DNA of 64,000 bases from Chrysoperla carnea. Lineage: Eukaryota > Arthropoda > Insecta > Neuroptera > Chrysopidae. Positions 1-14,454 of this stretch are shown here, in pieces. Each line of letters opens with the position of its first letter. The first letter of the stretch is position 1. The notes below the pieces were generated by a model. The model ran no database searches. It worked only from the letters and a program-made list of their open reading frames with translations, and had not been told where the DNA came from. The position numbers and the translations under genes are program-made. The stretch covers positions 48,891,935 through 48,955,934 of the forward strand of contig NC_058338.1 in assembly GCF_905475395.1 (NCBI RefSeq), written 5' to 3'.

Positions 1-767
1 CACATATTTCGTAATATGTAATGACAAATAATTATGAAAGTCATCACCACAATCTTTAAATATTGAGTGCACTTGTTTAGGAGAATATACATGTAAATAA
101 ATTTTTTGTCAAAGTTTCGAACAAATTTTGTTTTTTTAAAATTTCAACTTACATCTGAAAAATTTGGTATCTGGAAAACGCTGTTCAAAATATTATGACC
201 AATGATATTTTTAAGAAAGATCTCATAACTCTAATTAGTACCTATATATACTAATATAATAAGTCCTGCTCCCAATCAAAATTCTTGTAAATGAAATGCA
301 ATTTGATAACTTTTATTTTATTAATTATTTATGTGTTCTTTGGCAAATAAGAGGTTAAATATTCGAATTGGTGCCTCTTACCGCTATTCAAACATATTTT
401 TCATATTCGATCATGTTGTGTTTCGTTAATTTTTTTCCCCATTTTTACCCCTTATAGTGTGCGTTAGTTTTTTTCCCCTACATATAATCTACAATTAGAG
501 ATATTTGAAAACTTTTCTGAAAATCAGCTCTTTTTAATTTTTTTTATGATTGGACTATGTGGATAAATGTGTAATTTATCAATCGTATAAAATACAACTT
601 TTCTTTGAATTATTTTATCAAAAAATTACACAGGGTGAGTTGCGAGAAATGTTCATAAACTTAAGAGGGAATTCTACATATAAATAATGTAAATAATCTC
701 ATTTTGTTATCCGATCGTCTTTTGTTTTCAAGTTACATCAATTTTTTATTTTAGAACTTTATACGTT
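1..767. other. AT-rich spacer, no gene seen
   Basis: I see no coding exon on either strand. Composition is A/T-rich with homopolymer runs and frequent stops in all frames. It may be intron of the gene whose last exon lies at 5254-5472. The last 100 bases or so show weaker inverted similarity to sequence right of the palindrome at 768-1078 (for example 708-733 against 1505-1535), so the foldback element may begin near 650. Confidence 0.4.
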
Positions 768-1078
768 TATAATACTAAATTTTTACTTGGGTACTTGGCC
801 AATATAAATTGTAAGAAAAGTTAATTTTCAAAAAGTTGCAACGTTTTGTTGATTATTTTAACTTCTACAGGCAATATGTGAGATTAACATCCACGTAAAT
901 GATACGCGGTTCATTTGACCACGTCAAAATATGAACCGCTTACTACTTACGTAGATGTTAACCTCAAATATTGCCTGAATAATTTAAAAATAATTAACAA
1001 AACGTTGCAACTTTTAAAAATTAACAATTGTTAAAATTTATTTTTTTCAAGTACATAAGTAACAATTTAGTAGTATAT
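768..1078. repeat. Foldback (palindromic MITE-like) element, about 150-bp arms
   Basis: The left arm (768 to about 919) and right arm (about 925 to 1078) are inverted copies meeting at a short centre, so the whole segment can fold into one long hairpin. Arms match over most of their length with scattered substitutions; the sequence around the Gln-less core (gcggttcat and its complement) is identical. No open reading frame is present, as expected of a non-autonomous foldback or MITE. Weaker inverted similarity continues outward (1165-1195 against 1419-1452), suggesting nested insertions reaching about 1605. Confidence 0.75.
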
Positions 1079-1620
1079 TTTATCATGAATGAGACATTAA
1101 ATATTTATACGTATAAAACAATGCAAATATTACGCTTAAAGAACAAACGATTAGATGATAGATTGTAGTAAATTTTATTACCTACAGCTTAACTTATTAC
1201 AAATATTTCAAATTTCTTTACAATTAATCAATAAATTCTCAAAAATTCCAATTCCCAATATTGTAATTATAACGAAGGCGTTAATTGTTCCTAGGATTTA
1301 TTAACTTCTCATAAAATTTTCTACTTAACTGTTTCGTTATAATAAAATTAAAATCATAAAATTTAATTTTGAGTTTTTCTTGATTAAATTTAGAAATTAG
1401 AAATTTTTATAATGAGCAATAAGTTGTAGATAATAAAATTTACTACAATTTATCGTCTGATTATTAAGTTATATAGATTTTTACGTATGAAGTTCTAATG
1501 TTAAAAAATTGCAATAACTTGAAAACAAAAGACAAACGGATAAAAACTTAAGAACTTAATTGAAATTATTCTCCTGTATTACATCCACTTCTGGAGTGAA
1601 TTCCCCCGTAAAATCCTACA

Positions 1621-4600
1621 GAATCAGTACAAATCGATTGACTAAAAATCTCAATACCTGGAAATATAATATAATTGTGAGTGAAACTTATTGAGGTTAT
1701 GAAAAAAGGTGTACCACTAACTTACTACTTTTAGTTGGCTTTAGCTTCTTTCTTTAAATGACTTTTAGTTCATTTAAAGAAAGAGAAAAACTTGTTTATT
1801 TTGAAACAGTGTACAAAATCTAGCTATTTAAAAAAATTTGGAGTAGAAAACAATATGTATAGAATATAGAGTTCAAAAATCAATATATTTTGTGCGTTGT
1901 CCTTTTACATGGAGAGCTTCCTCGGTGTGCGATATATAGGTAACTTTAAACAAGCATGATTTGAATAAATCTTTAAAACAGAGAAAATTTATTTGAAATC
2001 GATAGGAAATACAGGACACAAATTTTAGGGAAAACGATAAAACTGCACATTCTTATTCAATTTTGTGATCCGATGGTAATCAAAAGGATAAAGCGTCGCG
2101 TTAATAACCGTTTCACTTTTAAGAAATTCTGGATAAGTGTCATTGCTCATTTAATTTTTTACAACTTTGCTTATTATAAAAATTTCTGTTTAACTATTAT
2201 TCATAGAGAAATTTTCAAAAATAAAAACTATAAATAGTTGGAACTGCAAAGAATATATATGGTCTTCAAATGAAGTAGTTTTGGTACACCATAAGTTAGT
2301 GTAATTGGTTTGTATCGAATCTTTTATGAAAAATTCAAACAAAAGTTTTTTATTTATATAAAAAGTAAGCAAAAAATTCAGTTCGAACATTTTTTGAACA
2401 TCGGAAATTCATAAAACGGTGAAAGAATAACATGCAGACATTTTATTTCAAAAGTGTGTGCATTTCACCTAATCTATTATTTATGGCTTACGAAATAGAA
2501 TTTAGGGAATAACACGAAATTGTTTCTTCTAATAATACAACCATTCCTAGAAATTAAAAATAATTAAAAAAGTTTTGTACATTTTTTAGTTACATCTTAG
2601 AGCTTTAAAAAGGATTGGACCCACATCTTAACTTTGAATATTGATTTTACTTAAAATAGTATATTTTCTTGATTCTGTAATCGCAAGCACGGTCTTCCCG
2701 GTCTCATTTAATTTCAAGAAGAGCAACTTTTGCGGATTGCTATGCTACCGAGCTACAAAAGTCACTCTTCCCAGAGTTAAACGCGGGCGAAAAACCGTAT
2801 TTTTGATAAGAAAAAAAAATTAGTATGATAATTGTTGAGAACAATATGTCAAACAATTGTTTTCCAAATTTTGAATATTTAAAGAGTTGCAAGGTTTCAA
2901 TACTAACAGTTGGGCAGTTTTTTGTACTAGCAGCATAAAACTTCTACTCTCAAATTATTATTTTTAAAACTCAACTTTTTTTAAAGATGTTAGAAATATT
3001 TTTCTCAACAATTTTTATAATAATATTTTTCAATCAATAATGGACTTCTAAAATTAAAGATGGCGGACACCCTTTTAAATTTCGGGGAGAAAACTTAGTG
3101 TTCTAGTAGCATCCCCTACCTACTTTACAATTTTCTCACACTAGATAGATAAATCTATGTAGACCTCACCTATATATAGACTGCATTATATATTCAGAAA
3201 AAAAATGAGTTTAAAAAAAAGAAAATTTTTGTAAGCATGTGTTTTAGTTCTTCTTGATTCTTTTGGTCTTTACTTGGGCTTATGAATTTGAAAACACATT
3301 GTTCCAATGTCCTCTTGAGCCGGAAATATTGAGTCGAAAGTTAAGGGTTATTTATACCGCCCCGACCGTATCATACCCATTTAATTAAAACCGTTATTAA
3401 TTTTTGATGATATAAGGTGTTTTCTCTCTAATTTAATGTATGTTTTATAATCGTATGATTTTCATTCTGAAGATATAGTATATACTTGGAATACATTCCT
3501 GTGTAAAATACGAGACTTTGTGTAAAAAATATTTCTTCTTTGAATCTATTCTCTATAATTTTTTTCATATTGTGTGTAAGACATATTTGGAAATATTTAA
3601 GCACCTCTTAAAAATACTTAGACTCTGAGAACGAAATGTCGGACTGTTATAAAATACATACCAATTGCAAGTAAATAACAGATTTTATAAAAATGGCATT
3701 AAACGGACAGTACATCATTAATAGTGGCCATTAAACTTTTTATTTTTTCTCAAATGGGCTTGAACTTCTGGTTTCTTTGACATTTTTGACACTTCCGCCT
3801 GAAGAAGATATTGGAGTAACGCATCTTACAAGTTTATTTCTTTACCTATAAAACGAGGGTTGGTAGTTTATAAAATGATCAAGAATAACAAAGGAAGATA
3901 CACAAATCGAATAGAAAACTAGTTACAGTAAAATTGACTGAAAATGTAGCACATTTTACTTCATAGCATCCTGATCAAAAGAGTCAAAAGGCATAAAGTT
4001 TGAAAATGGTCAGTTTTCAATATATGACATATTCAAGTTCATAAATATGTATACAGAATTGTTCAATAAGATGTTTCCAAGTAAATGAGAAATACATTGT
4101 CTAAAAAGATGTTACCGCTTAAATAGAGGATACTTGTATTTTAATAATATAATATAAGAGTGACATATAATTTGAAATAAATGTTTATATATAATAAAAT
4201 ATTATTTTTATAGTATGTTCTTAAAAAAGTATGTCCCATATTTACGTGTTAACATTTTATTGAACAACCCTGTATAATCATTAGTGTAAAAATTAAGAAT
4301 TTAATATGACATAGTGATTAGTTTAGCGTTGCTATTATCAACCCACCCTCACATGTAAGATTTTTTTAATTTGCCCTTACATTTGAGGTTCTTTTATTCT
4401 TTCTCTAAACTTAGAATCAATTTTAGTTGTTTCCAACATGTACATGAATATATAGATTTACGCGTCTTGTACTTTTTGTACATCACATTGAAATACAGGG
4501 TATCTCATTTAGTACCTATGATCTGTTAAGAAAACTTGAGGTTTTCTTATTTTGTTAAAGTTTCAAGTTAGTTTGGATCGAATGTAAAAAAACTGCATTC

Positions 4601-5253
4601 TTCAAGCATGTAAATTTGATAAAATTTTCTTACTCTTTTATGTTTTGTTTTTGGGGTATGTACGATATCACTTTCATGTAAAATAGCCAAGCGATTGTGC
4701 TGGTTATCAACATATTCAAATTGAAGTGTAGAGAAACAATGAAGAAATGTAGAGGGGAGGGGGCGATTCTAAATTACATATAAGTGGTAGTATCCTTATC
4801 CCATCTATGGATTCCTTCAAATTTAGAAATAACAGAAATTGATAAAATATAGCGTTGGATCTGTTTTTGCATAAAAACCTTTAAAGCTTGCCTTTTACAT
4901 AAAATGACGATTAAGTGAAATTATAATTTTGCGATCTATTTAAAAAATGCTTTTGACAACTATATTAAGGTATTCCAATTCTTCTGTTACTTTCAGATTC
5001 ATAAAATATACATATTTCTTAACTTGACCTGTCATATCTCGAAAACTGGCTATATTCGGATTATGTGTCTAACCAATAGAACTTTTGAAAAGGATACTTA
5101 GAGGTGAAAGATACATTTTCAGCCAATTTGACTGTAACAGACTTTCCATCTAATTTATGCGTTCTCTTTTATATGTAGACAAAAATTGTATTTTTTTAAC
5201 GAAAAAAAAAAAAATGGAAGTAATTTCTGAATGATAAAACTTTGTTTGAATAG
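1621..5253. other. Probable intron or spacer, no gene seen
   Basis: No coding exon could be supported. The stretch ends in an AG acceptor (5252-5253) in front of the terminal exon at 5254, so part or all of it is probably the last intron of that gene. It holds A/T tracts and short repeats only; the small reading frames are interrupted and carry no family motif. Confidence 0.4.
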
Positions 5254-5472
5254 GGATATCCGACAGCTCAAATGCAAACTGGTTACATGCCAACTGGATA
5301 TCCAGCTGGCTATCAACAATATCAATATGCAACACCAGCAGCGGCCGCAGCGCCTCAGCAGTATCGCATGGTGCCACCACAAGGACAATGGCCGATACCA
5401 AATGCGGGTCCACAACCACCAAATGCCACACCGCTAATGTATGCAACTATGCCACAATTCCAAACGCAATGA
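5254..5472 (+). CDS. Terminal coding exon, Gln/Pro/Tyr/Ala-rich C-terminus of an unidentified protein
   Basis: A 3' terminal exon follows an AG acceptor at 5252-5253 and reads open in one frame for 72 codons to a TGA at 5470-5472. The peptide starts GYPTAQMQTGYMPTGYPAGY, passes through a short alanine run with Gln, and ends in a Pro/Gln/Met-rich tail (YATMPQFQTQ). Its GC content and lack of stops stand out from the flanks. Tails of this kind are common on RNA-binding proteins with RRM or KH domains, but no structured domain is present here and the upstream exons are not found in the window, so the family is not assigned. The function suggestion is inference from composition only. Competing frames over the same bases are shadows. 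Confidence 0.6.
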   Translation, partial: GYPTAQMQTGYMPTGYPAGYQQYQYATPAAAAAPQQYRMVPPQGQWPIPNAGPQPPNATPLMYATMPQFQTQ

Positions 5473-5700
5473 ACACAAAACAACAATTTCTTCGGTGAGG
5501 AATATCTTCAGATGATGATGATGTAAACAACAAAAAACAACAATATAACATTGAATACCTATACAATGACTATACAATGTACCACAATCGTAACACAATC
5601 AAACTTGATTAGTTTTTGTCCTACAGCTACGATTAGTTTTTAATAATATATAATTATATAATTATATAATATATAATATAATAAATTAATTCTTAGCAGT
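5473..5700 (+). other. 3' UTR of the gene ending at 5472, with AATAAA-type signal
   Basis: After the stop the sequence becomes CA- then TA-rich; an AATAAA lies in the run near 5680 and is a plausible polyadenylation signal. Nothing coding is seen. Confidence 0.35.
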
Positions 5701-8700
5701 TAGCTTATAAAACTAAGCTAAAACAACTCATACATGTACCTTAACATTATACATGTATTGATGATTGCTATTGTTATTGATTATATAAAAAGTCCAAAAA
5801 TATAACATTCTGATTCGTATCAGTAACAGTAACAGTACGACAAGTTCTAATCAAATTTTTTACTTTATAAAATCTTAAAGGTACGAATACGTCTTGTTAG
5901 GTTTCATTGTTATAGCTAATATAAATAATTAATCTTCACTGTAAGTGTTACACGAATCTACACGAATATTGATCGTAAATTATGTGAGTTTAAATCGTTA
6001 CATGCGAAATTGCGTGCGTAATTAATTATAGAATGTCTATGTTGGTTGAAATATGAGCACTAAACCATACCAAAATGTTCGTAACTGTTTTAAAATAAGA
6101 GTTCATAAAAATAACCACACACTCAAACACTGATGATTCCAAACTTTTTATATAAACATAAATTTTTTTTTTATTAAGCATCCTGTAAAAATAATTACCA
6201 CTATTTATCAGCTTCATATTTTTACATTTAATTAAAATAATTAAATAAATTATGATTTTCAGATAAAAAAATAGTTCTATTTATTCAATTATGTTTGATC
6301 TTTATATATTCTATGCAACGAAACGTTTACAGTTTGGTTGCAATTTTTAACTTTATCAAAAATTGTACATTTGATTTTTAAGCGAAAAGTCCGCTTACAA
6401 TAATTTTTGAAAATAATTAACTTTATTTAGAATAAATTATAAAAAAATTTTATATTTAAGTGAATTTTTTAGAATAAATTTTTTTTGTTGATATATTATA
6501 TTTTATTCTAAATAAAATAATGATGGAAGCGGACATTAAAAAAAACTTAAAATAAAAAAAAAATTAATTATAAAAAGAAAATTACAAAATTTTTACTTTT
6601 AAATATCTTTCAAGGTATTAATATTTTATAAAAGTAAGTGATGAAGTTAAAATAGTATAACCGAAACGTTGCTTAAAATTGAATAAATAAGTAATAATTT
6701 TTTAATCTGAAAATTTTGTAATACAAGATATTTACCATTGTCAGACAAAATAAGGATAATTTTTCAATCTGAATTTTAAAAACAGTTTTATCCGTCCGAG
6801 TATTAAAAAGTTTTGGTTTTGATTTATAACTGATTAAAAAAATTTATCTTTTAGGTTTGAATCGAAGAAAGCATATAGTAACAAAAATCAAATCGAATAT
6901 TTACGAACAAATTGATTCTTTTGGTTATGGTAAATTAAAAAAAGGATTATTTAAATTAAAAAATACAAAATATTATATATATTTTAAGTTATACAAAATA
7001 GTAATTTTTATAAAAGAGTAAGATTTTTTTACAAACAATATTCGTGTACAAGGTGTCCACAAACAAATAATAATAATTGAAACAATTAAGTTATTTCTTT
7101 CTCCAGCAGTAAGACTCTGAAGTTTAATAGTTTAAAAAACACAAAAAAAATTTAAAAAATATTTAAAAAACAAAAAACAGAAACCATATTGATAAAATAT
7201 GATAATTTTATTGAAAATAAATTGACAATTTGAAATTTTTTGTTTTCTTATTTTTTAATTTTGTTTTTTTTTCTTTTTTTATTTTGAGGGTAAAGAACGA
7301 GATAGAGACACGACGAATAGTTGACAGTATTTGTTTATCGAATCCAACATGGTAGATCACATTTTATTTGTTTTTATTTATATAAATTTGTTTTTTTGTT
7401 TGTTTTTCGAATTATCAATACTGAACTCTTTATTATTTTATATTTATAGATAAAATGAGAACTCTATTGTTGGACTTGCATACTCAAAAAGCTATTTTAC
7501 ATCAAAATAAAATATGGCTTCGTTCAATCAAGTTGCATACAAAGTGTTTTGTTTGTAAGTTTCACCATTAAATTTTGATTCAACTGTCTATTTCAATTTA
7601 AAAATTCATGTTGTTTTTTCTTCTAAACTATTATTAGGACTACTACGGTACCATGTAGTGATGATAAAGTATTGACAACATATTGTTAAGAGTATTTTAG
7701 CAGTGATGATTATCGTGTGAGTTGATAACATTTTCTCTGTAATGTTATTATTCATATTTTAAAAATATTTAAATAATTTTATTATATCGTTTAAATGTTG
7801 GTCTGTAGAAATTTGATGAAGTTGTCCAGCATATCCAAAACTTTATGCCTAAGTCACTTTTAAAAATAAATAAAAATCATTATAGCGTTAAATATTTGGT
7901 ATTTTGAAATATAAAAATTTTTTGGAAAAAAGAACGGGATTTTTGGAAAATCGTTCAAGTTAATCGTTCTACCCATATCCGTGAATATTTTGACAAGCAT
8001 TTATATTTTAAAATTAGCAGATATGTATTTGCATCTTATATTTCCTACAAAAACGTAATCCAAACAGCCGTTTTCAAAATTATTCATTCGACAGAGTTAC
8101 GATATTTGTTCCTTACATCACTTTCGATTTTGCAGTATATTTTTAACTTTTATTTTTTTAATTAGATCTAATCAAAAGAAGAAGCATATTAGGCGTAGGT
8201 ATATAATGGCACAAATACACTATGGCTAGATTGAATCTAATTATAGTGAGATTTGGTCTAGTTAGACTAACTCTAGCATGTAGAGTCACTATGTACAAAA
8301 AAAACTACTATGAGTTCCGTTGCCTAATGGTAAAAACGGAATCCTTAAAATTTCGTTTTGTCCATCGATTTGGATTAAATTGATATAGTAAAAAGTGATA
8401 CGTATTGTGTAGGATTTTATGAAGATTATTTTTGTACACATGCTTCAGTTCTTAAATACCAACGTCCACTTAAGTCGTTCTAAGCTCTAATGAAATGGAG
8501 AACGCTATGAAACCAAGTCTGTTTCAGGTCGAATGGTGAAAAGGGATTTATTTTGGAAAGTGATTTTTTTTAATCAAATTTTTTCAAATTTTATTGTTCA
8601 TTTGAATTGAACTTAACGGGAAAAAAAACAACATGAAATATTTCAAGACTAACTGAATATTGAACATTTGAACATAGCCATGGCACAAAAGAGTAATGTT

Positions 8701-11700
8701 TTGAGAATGAAAACGAATAAGCATACTATCTTCTGTTTCCTTACCCTAAAACTGACCGATTACTGAAAAATACGCGATGTATGTTGAGAAAAAAGTTCAA
8801 TTTTATAAATGAAACCATTAGACTAGCGATTATAAATTCATCGCTGATTTTTCAAACTATCAAATCAGAAATATTATTATTAGAAGACGCTGATTGTTTA
8901 TTTAAAGCAAGGAGTATAAGGTTTATATTTACGATAAACTTAGTATAAAGTAAAAGTATAACAAATATCAAATAAAAAACTATTTTAATATAAGTTTTAT
9001 TAAAAAAAAGGAATATTTTTGAACAACTCAGGTGGATCTCCGATGCCAGCCAGCGCTCTTAAACCTAAAATTTTGGTATATTTATTTGAAATTGAGTTGT
9101 CAAGTTTATATTTTGAAAAAGCGGTCTTATCGAATAATGTTAATATTATTTATAGTGCAACAACTCAATTTCTAAATTTATAATACTTGGAAAACTATAT
9201 TTAACAAAATATTTCAAGGAAAAATCAGCAGACAATCATTTTTGCCGCTAAAAATCATTTATTTTGCATTTGTTTTCATCTGAATTGAGTAAAAGAGTTT
9301 ACTACTTTTCGTGTTGTTCAACAATTGAAATATTTTATTTTCAGATCGTATTTTGTTTTTAAATGGAAGCGTTCATTGTTATTCAGCATTTTATCATTAT
9401 AAATTGTTATCATGACCCTGTGAGACGAATCCAGAAACGAAAATGGGAACGGGAGGAGAGAAATGGTGTCTTCTATTGAAACCATTACGAATTGTCGTTT
9501 TTATATTGTTTTTTACAAGACAATAACATTAACATAACTAATTTGAGCTTATTTATTTGTTTACCTATGTCAAGCTGCCAATGTTAGCCTCGTGTATTCC
9601 GGAATTTAAGAACGAAAAACAAATTTTCTGTAGAGGACAATTGATCGTCACCTGTAACTAAAATTTAGAAATTTCTCAGCAATAAAAAATTTTTCAAGCA
9701 GTTAAAACTACCAACTTATGTAAATTTTTGTAGAGAAGGTATTGGTAGGCGCGGGTAGGAAAATCTCTAATATACCTATTCTTAAAAAAATATTACCATA
9801 TTTAAAGTTTTATTGATGAAAATAAAATTCAATTATTTATATCCAAGTTTCAATTCAAGAAAACTTAAACTTTAATATTAAAAAAAAAAAAATTAGTATA
9901 GGCCTTAAATTTTGGTTATAGTATCAAAAAAGACGGAAGTTCACTAAACCAACGAATTTAATTCTGTAATCAAAGTTTATATGCCGCACTACTTTTTTTA
10001 ATATTGATCTCCAATTTTTTAAATCTTTTCTTGTGCTATTTTTTTTTTTTTTTATTGAAAAAGACAATACTAACAATTGTGTTAACTTGCCAAACAGACT
10101 TCCTCAACATTTAAACAAAACTACAAGTGAAAAAAATTAAAATAAACCTGAAGCTGCATTCACATGGCCGTTTAATTAAATTAGTCCCAGTTTCTGTAGT
10201 TTGTCTGTCGTTTAATTCAAATTCCTAGTGAATTTAAGGAATATAAAATCTGTTAGAAGTGAATAAGCTTCCAAATTGGTATTCCAACTCAGTTTTGTCC
10301 TTTTTAAAAATAATATAGTAATAATTTATATGCGCCTGTGAGATAAGAACTATTTATGCCATTCATTTTGCGTGGGTGGAATGGAAATAGTTCATTACCG
10401 GCACGTATTTTCACTATCACACTCATTTTCAACCAATCAAATTAGCCTAACTACTGTCAATATCTTAACTAATAACAAGTTATTATCAACGCGTCAATGC
10501 TGAATTAAGTCGAACGTTTCCAATTAAAAGTTATACAGGTATGACGTAAAATATGCTGAAAATGAAGTTATTTAGATTTAATAGTTATCAAGGATTTTCC
10601 ATTAAGAGTATTCGAACTTGAACCTTTAATAAATGAAAATAACAATTGGCTAAGCTATTTATTGAAATAATCTGTATAGACAGTGCTGAGTGCTTAGACT
10701 GTAGAGGGTTATTAAAACTCTTTGGTTGAGTATCAGTACTTTTATTATTATTTATAAAAAATTACTCTTTTTTGGTCTTCAAAGTATTTTCTATGGGAAA
10801 ATGTTTATAATCGGTTTTTTTTATAAACAAGTTGATTCTATCTAGTCTATTAACTTCACACAACGTTTCGATGGTTTATTTCATCTTTCTCAAGTGCATA
10901 GTAGAAAAAAAACAGTAAGCGACCAAACAATGATTAGAATAAATATAGAATATAATAGAACAATAAAAATAAAAACAAAAATAATAAATATAAAACTATG
11001 ATATGGTGACTTTTTTTTATGTATTATTTGAAAATTTGAAAATATTAAATTTTAAATTTATTTATTATTATTTTTTTATTATTTATAAAAAACGACACTT
11101 TTTGGGTCTTCTTTCCTTATTTGGAATAGATTCTATGAATTATATTACAAGGCAAATATGCGAATACGGATACCTATTTTTATCAATGGATCCAAAGGTC
11201 GAAATTGTCTAAAAAATTAAAACCTTTTGTTGTTTATAGTTTTGGAGAGAATGAAAACTAAATTGCGCCCATACGGATAAACAATAATGTTTCAAATAAA
11301 AATTGTTTATTTTTCATATGGAACATTTTTTTGTATTCAAAATTTTCTTCTATCTCTTAACGGTTCTACAGATGAAATGATCGAATTAACCTACATTGTT
11401 CGTTTACGAATTCAGTCAATGTTTACGTCCCAAACACGCTATAAATTTTAAAAAGTATTAGTAAATTTCACCCCTCTATCTCTTTGTTTTAAGTTTTCGT
11501 GCAAACGGACAAAAAGTTGGGACTAAAATGAAAATCTTTTTAATATATTTCAAATATACATGATATAAAAGTTGTGAAATTCATTAAATTTTTTTTTATT
11601 TGAAAGTATATTTGATGCTATTTTGTATGACTTTATAATACAAGCTAAATAGCAACCGAAGCTTCTCCTGGCCAGCACTTATGTGTAAAACTTAATTTTC

Positions 11701-13700
11701 GTTTATTATATTGCATTTCTTTTTATGGAAAATGTTTGACAATTTGCACTCGTTGTTCAACATTGCATGTAATGGAGGATGAAGATTTTCCCAGTGTTAA
11801 TTACATCGCACTGCTCAGTGAACAGCGGTTGTCTTTATGGCTGATATAATGATATATGAAATGCCCTTTCAAATAAAACAAAAATTATAATTATGCGTAT
11901 ATCACACACAACTCGATTAATTTAAGTTTAAGAGCTATTTCAAAACTACGATGGCGCTAACTACATTAAAGAACCATATACACGAAACAAATGTTGCAAA
12001 AATTTTTTTTTTAATTTTTGAGGAAAACTATTTGAGTTAGTTGGAACTTTTTCATATTAAGATTGTGCATGCCAAATTTCATTACATTTGGACAATTTTT
12101 TTTAGTACCAGATTCGCAAAAATAGGGCTGTTACTTTAGTTTCTTATTTTCATTTATTTCAAGTTCGAAAACTAATGGAATACCTTTTACAATACGTACT
12201 ATGAGGGTAGTAATCATCGTAAAACTCAGATTGTTAAGAACATTTTAAAGTCACATTAGGCGCATGATTAGATTAAATCTTTCCCTATCTCTACATGTAT
12301 CTCTAATGATGAGAGATTAGTGGAACCAATAGAAAGCGAAGCGACTTGACGCTATATAACATCATGTACTTAAAGTGATCATTTTAATTAATCTACGTGT
12401 ATATTTAAAACCAAAAATATTGACTAATCAATCAGCGGTAGTAAAAAAAATGTACATGATAAAAAAAAAATATATATATATAAAATAAGCGAAAAAAAGT
12501 GAGAAAATGCCATGTTATGCTGATTCTACAGCATAATTTTTTGGATATATTATTAGAATATATACATAAATATTAAATATATACATAAAATATATGAATC
12601 CTTTTGATTTCTTTCGCGTTTCTAAACTAATGCATGAATGGATACATTATTCCATTACATAAAATTAACCTTAAACTTTACAGATTATAAGCTGCTTTCC
12701 TCATTAATTATTAATTACTGATGAGCTGATGTGTAATCGCTCAGTAACTATCTCTTTCGTTTCTGAATATGTGCAAAACAAGCAAACAAATTTTATTTTA
12801 ACTGGAAATTAAGTGTTTATATGTTTCAAAATATTTTACTCAAAATCTGTATCCACGATGCTAGAACTTATGGTCCAACCTCTTAACTTTTTTTACAAAT
12901 TGATCACCTGAACATTAAGTTGTGTGATCATTATGCGGAAGCTTAATACGTTTTTTCTGTTCAGAGTAAACGCCTAAATTATTTATTTAGTCCCCTTCAA
13001 AGTAGACTCTCATATGATAAAATAGATTTATTTGATGAACTCGAAACGGATACAAATTGAGAAATTTTAGTGAATACGATGATAGACGATTGTTTTTGTT
13101 GTGCTTTGACCTTGTGACCACGGTTCTGGTCGCTTTTGACAATTTTTTCTCATCAAACTCTTTGAATTCACATTATGGTTATGGGCTGGAGTGACTCTAC
13201 TGGTCAAAATGATTGTTTCAAGTGAACATCGTATTTCAAGTTTTCAAATTTATCTACATTTTGGTGGTTTGTAACGAATTTTCTCAGAAACATGCTTCAT
13301 TGCATTCAAACAGAATTCTTCATTGTTCGTCTCTCGGGAGAAAACCGTAACAGTATACTTTGGATTGAACGATATGCATCAACAAGTCAGTTTGTATCAC
13401 GCGCAAGTTTGTATTCCTGATAAAACTGAATTACCCTAACCTTTTTTGACGGTTTTAGAAAGTCATCACACGTTCAAATTACAAATTCTCAGTAGTTTTT
13501 TGACAGAACTTATTACTTAGAATGTTCAAATCTTAATAAAGCAAGCCCTAACGATGTTGTAACTTCGCGTTATGAATGTCTTTTAATGTTTCACTGCATC
13601 AGAGATCCCAAACCAGGTGTACATATTGCAATTTATTAGCGTGGCAAACACTGCGTTGTGTGGAGGTAACAAATCAAAGACCAGTATTTGCTGAGTCTCG
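5701..13700. other. Gene-free AT-rich spacer
   Basis: About 8 kb in which I can support no gene. It contains long A/T tracts (6420-7300), a short pair of similar segments at about 10741-10800 and 11071-11130, a TA microsatellite near 12460-12490, and scattered short hairpins. Reading frames are short, low-complexity and lack known motifs. Confidence 0.4.
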
Positions 13701-13719
13701 TTTCATCAAACAGCAATCA

Positions 13720-13830
13720 CGACTTCTTTTTGGTACTTTAATCTAACGCATATGCTTGTACCGTCAAAACAATGTTGTTTGACTGATGGCTTTAAAGTAC
13801 ACCAAAAAAGTACGTGTTGCTTATCTGCAA
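13720..13830. repeat. Short inverted repeat (hairpin, about 30-bp arms)
   Basis: The segment ending in ttggtactttaa (about 13722-13743) is repeated inverted at about 13795-13827 (ttaaagtacaccaa), with several mismatches. It looks like a small MITE remnant. No coding content. Confidence 0.4.
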
Positions 13831-14454
13831 GCATTTTTGTAAGAGACCGCATAAAGTTCTATATATTGTGTGCATAGAGATTTAATAAAATTTTGAAATT
13901 AATTTTAAAAAAAGCTAGAAATAATTTAGTCAAAAGTGACGTGATCGGTAACTGTTTACGATATGAAATTATTGTTAAATATTTTGAACATTACTTATAT
14001 TTTCAGCGATAAAAACAAAAGAGTTATTCCGAGTGTAGTCATACTTTGTTCTATAGTAGAAAATAAAAAATTTAAAAAATATTAAAAACTTAATATATTA
14101 AAATAATGTTAGCAAGGAAAACACCAAAATGAAAAATACAACTATAGTTAAATATAAAAATTTGTAGGAAAATTATAAAATGTTGGACAGAAATTTAGCA
14201 CTAAATAAATTTCGATTCAAAATATTTTTTATACGAAAATAAATTAAAAATTTATTGGAAAAAAATTCGCTATGTGATTTTATTTTTCAAATTATGTACA
14301 TTGGATCGTTAAGTAATTGAAATTGTTAACATTGTTTGCAAATTGAGTATTTTTTACTTAAACATGAATCATTTTACAATTGGTTTCATATGCAAAACGT
14401 GGTTAATTAGTTAAGAGATGAGTAATCCTTTTTTTTTTAAACTGTGAGTGGTCA

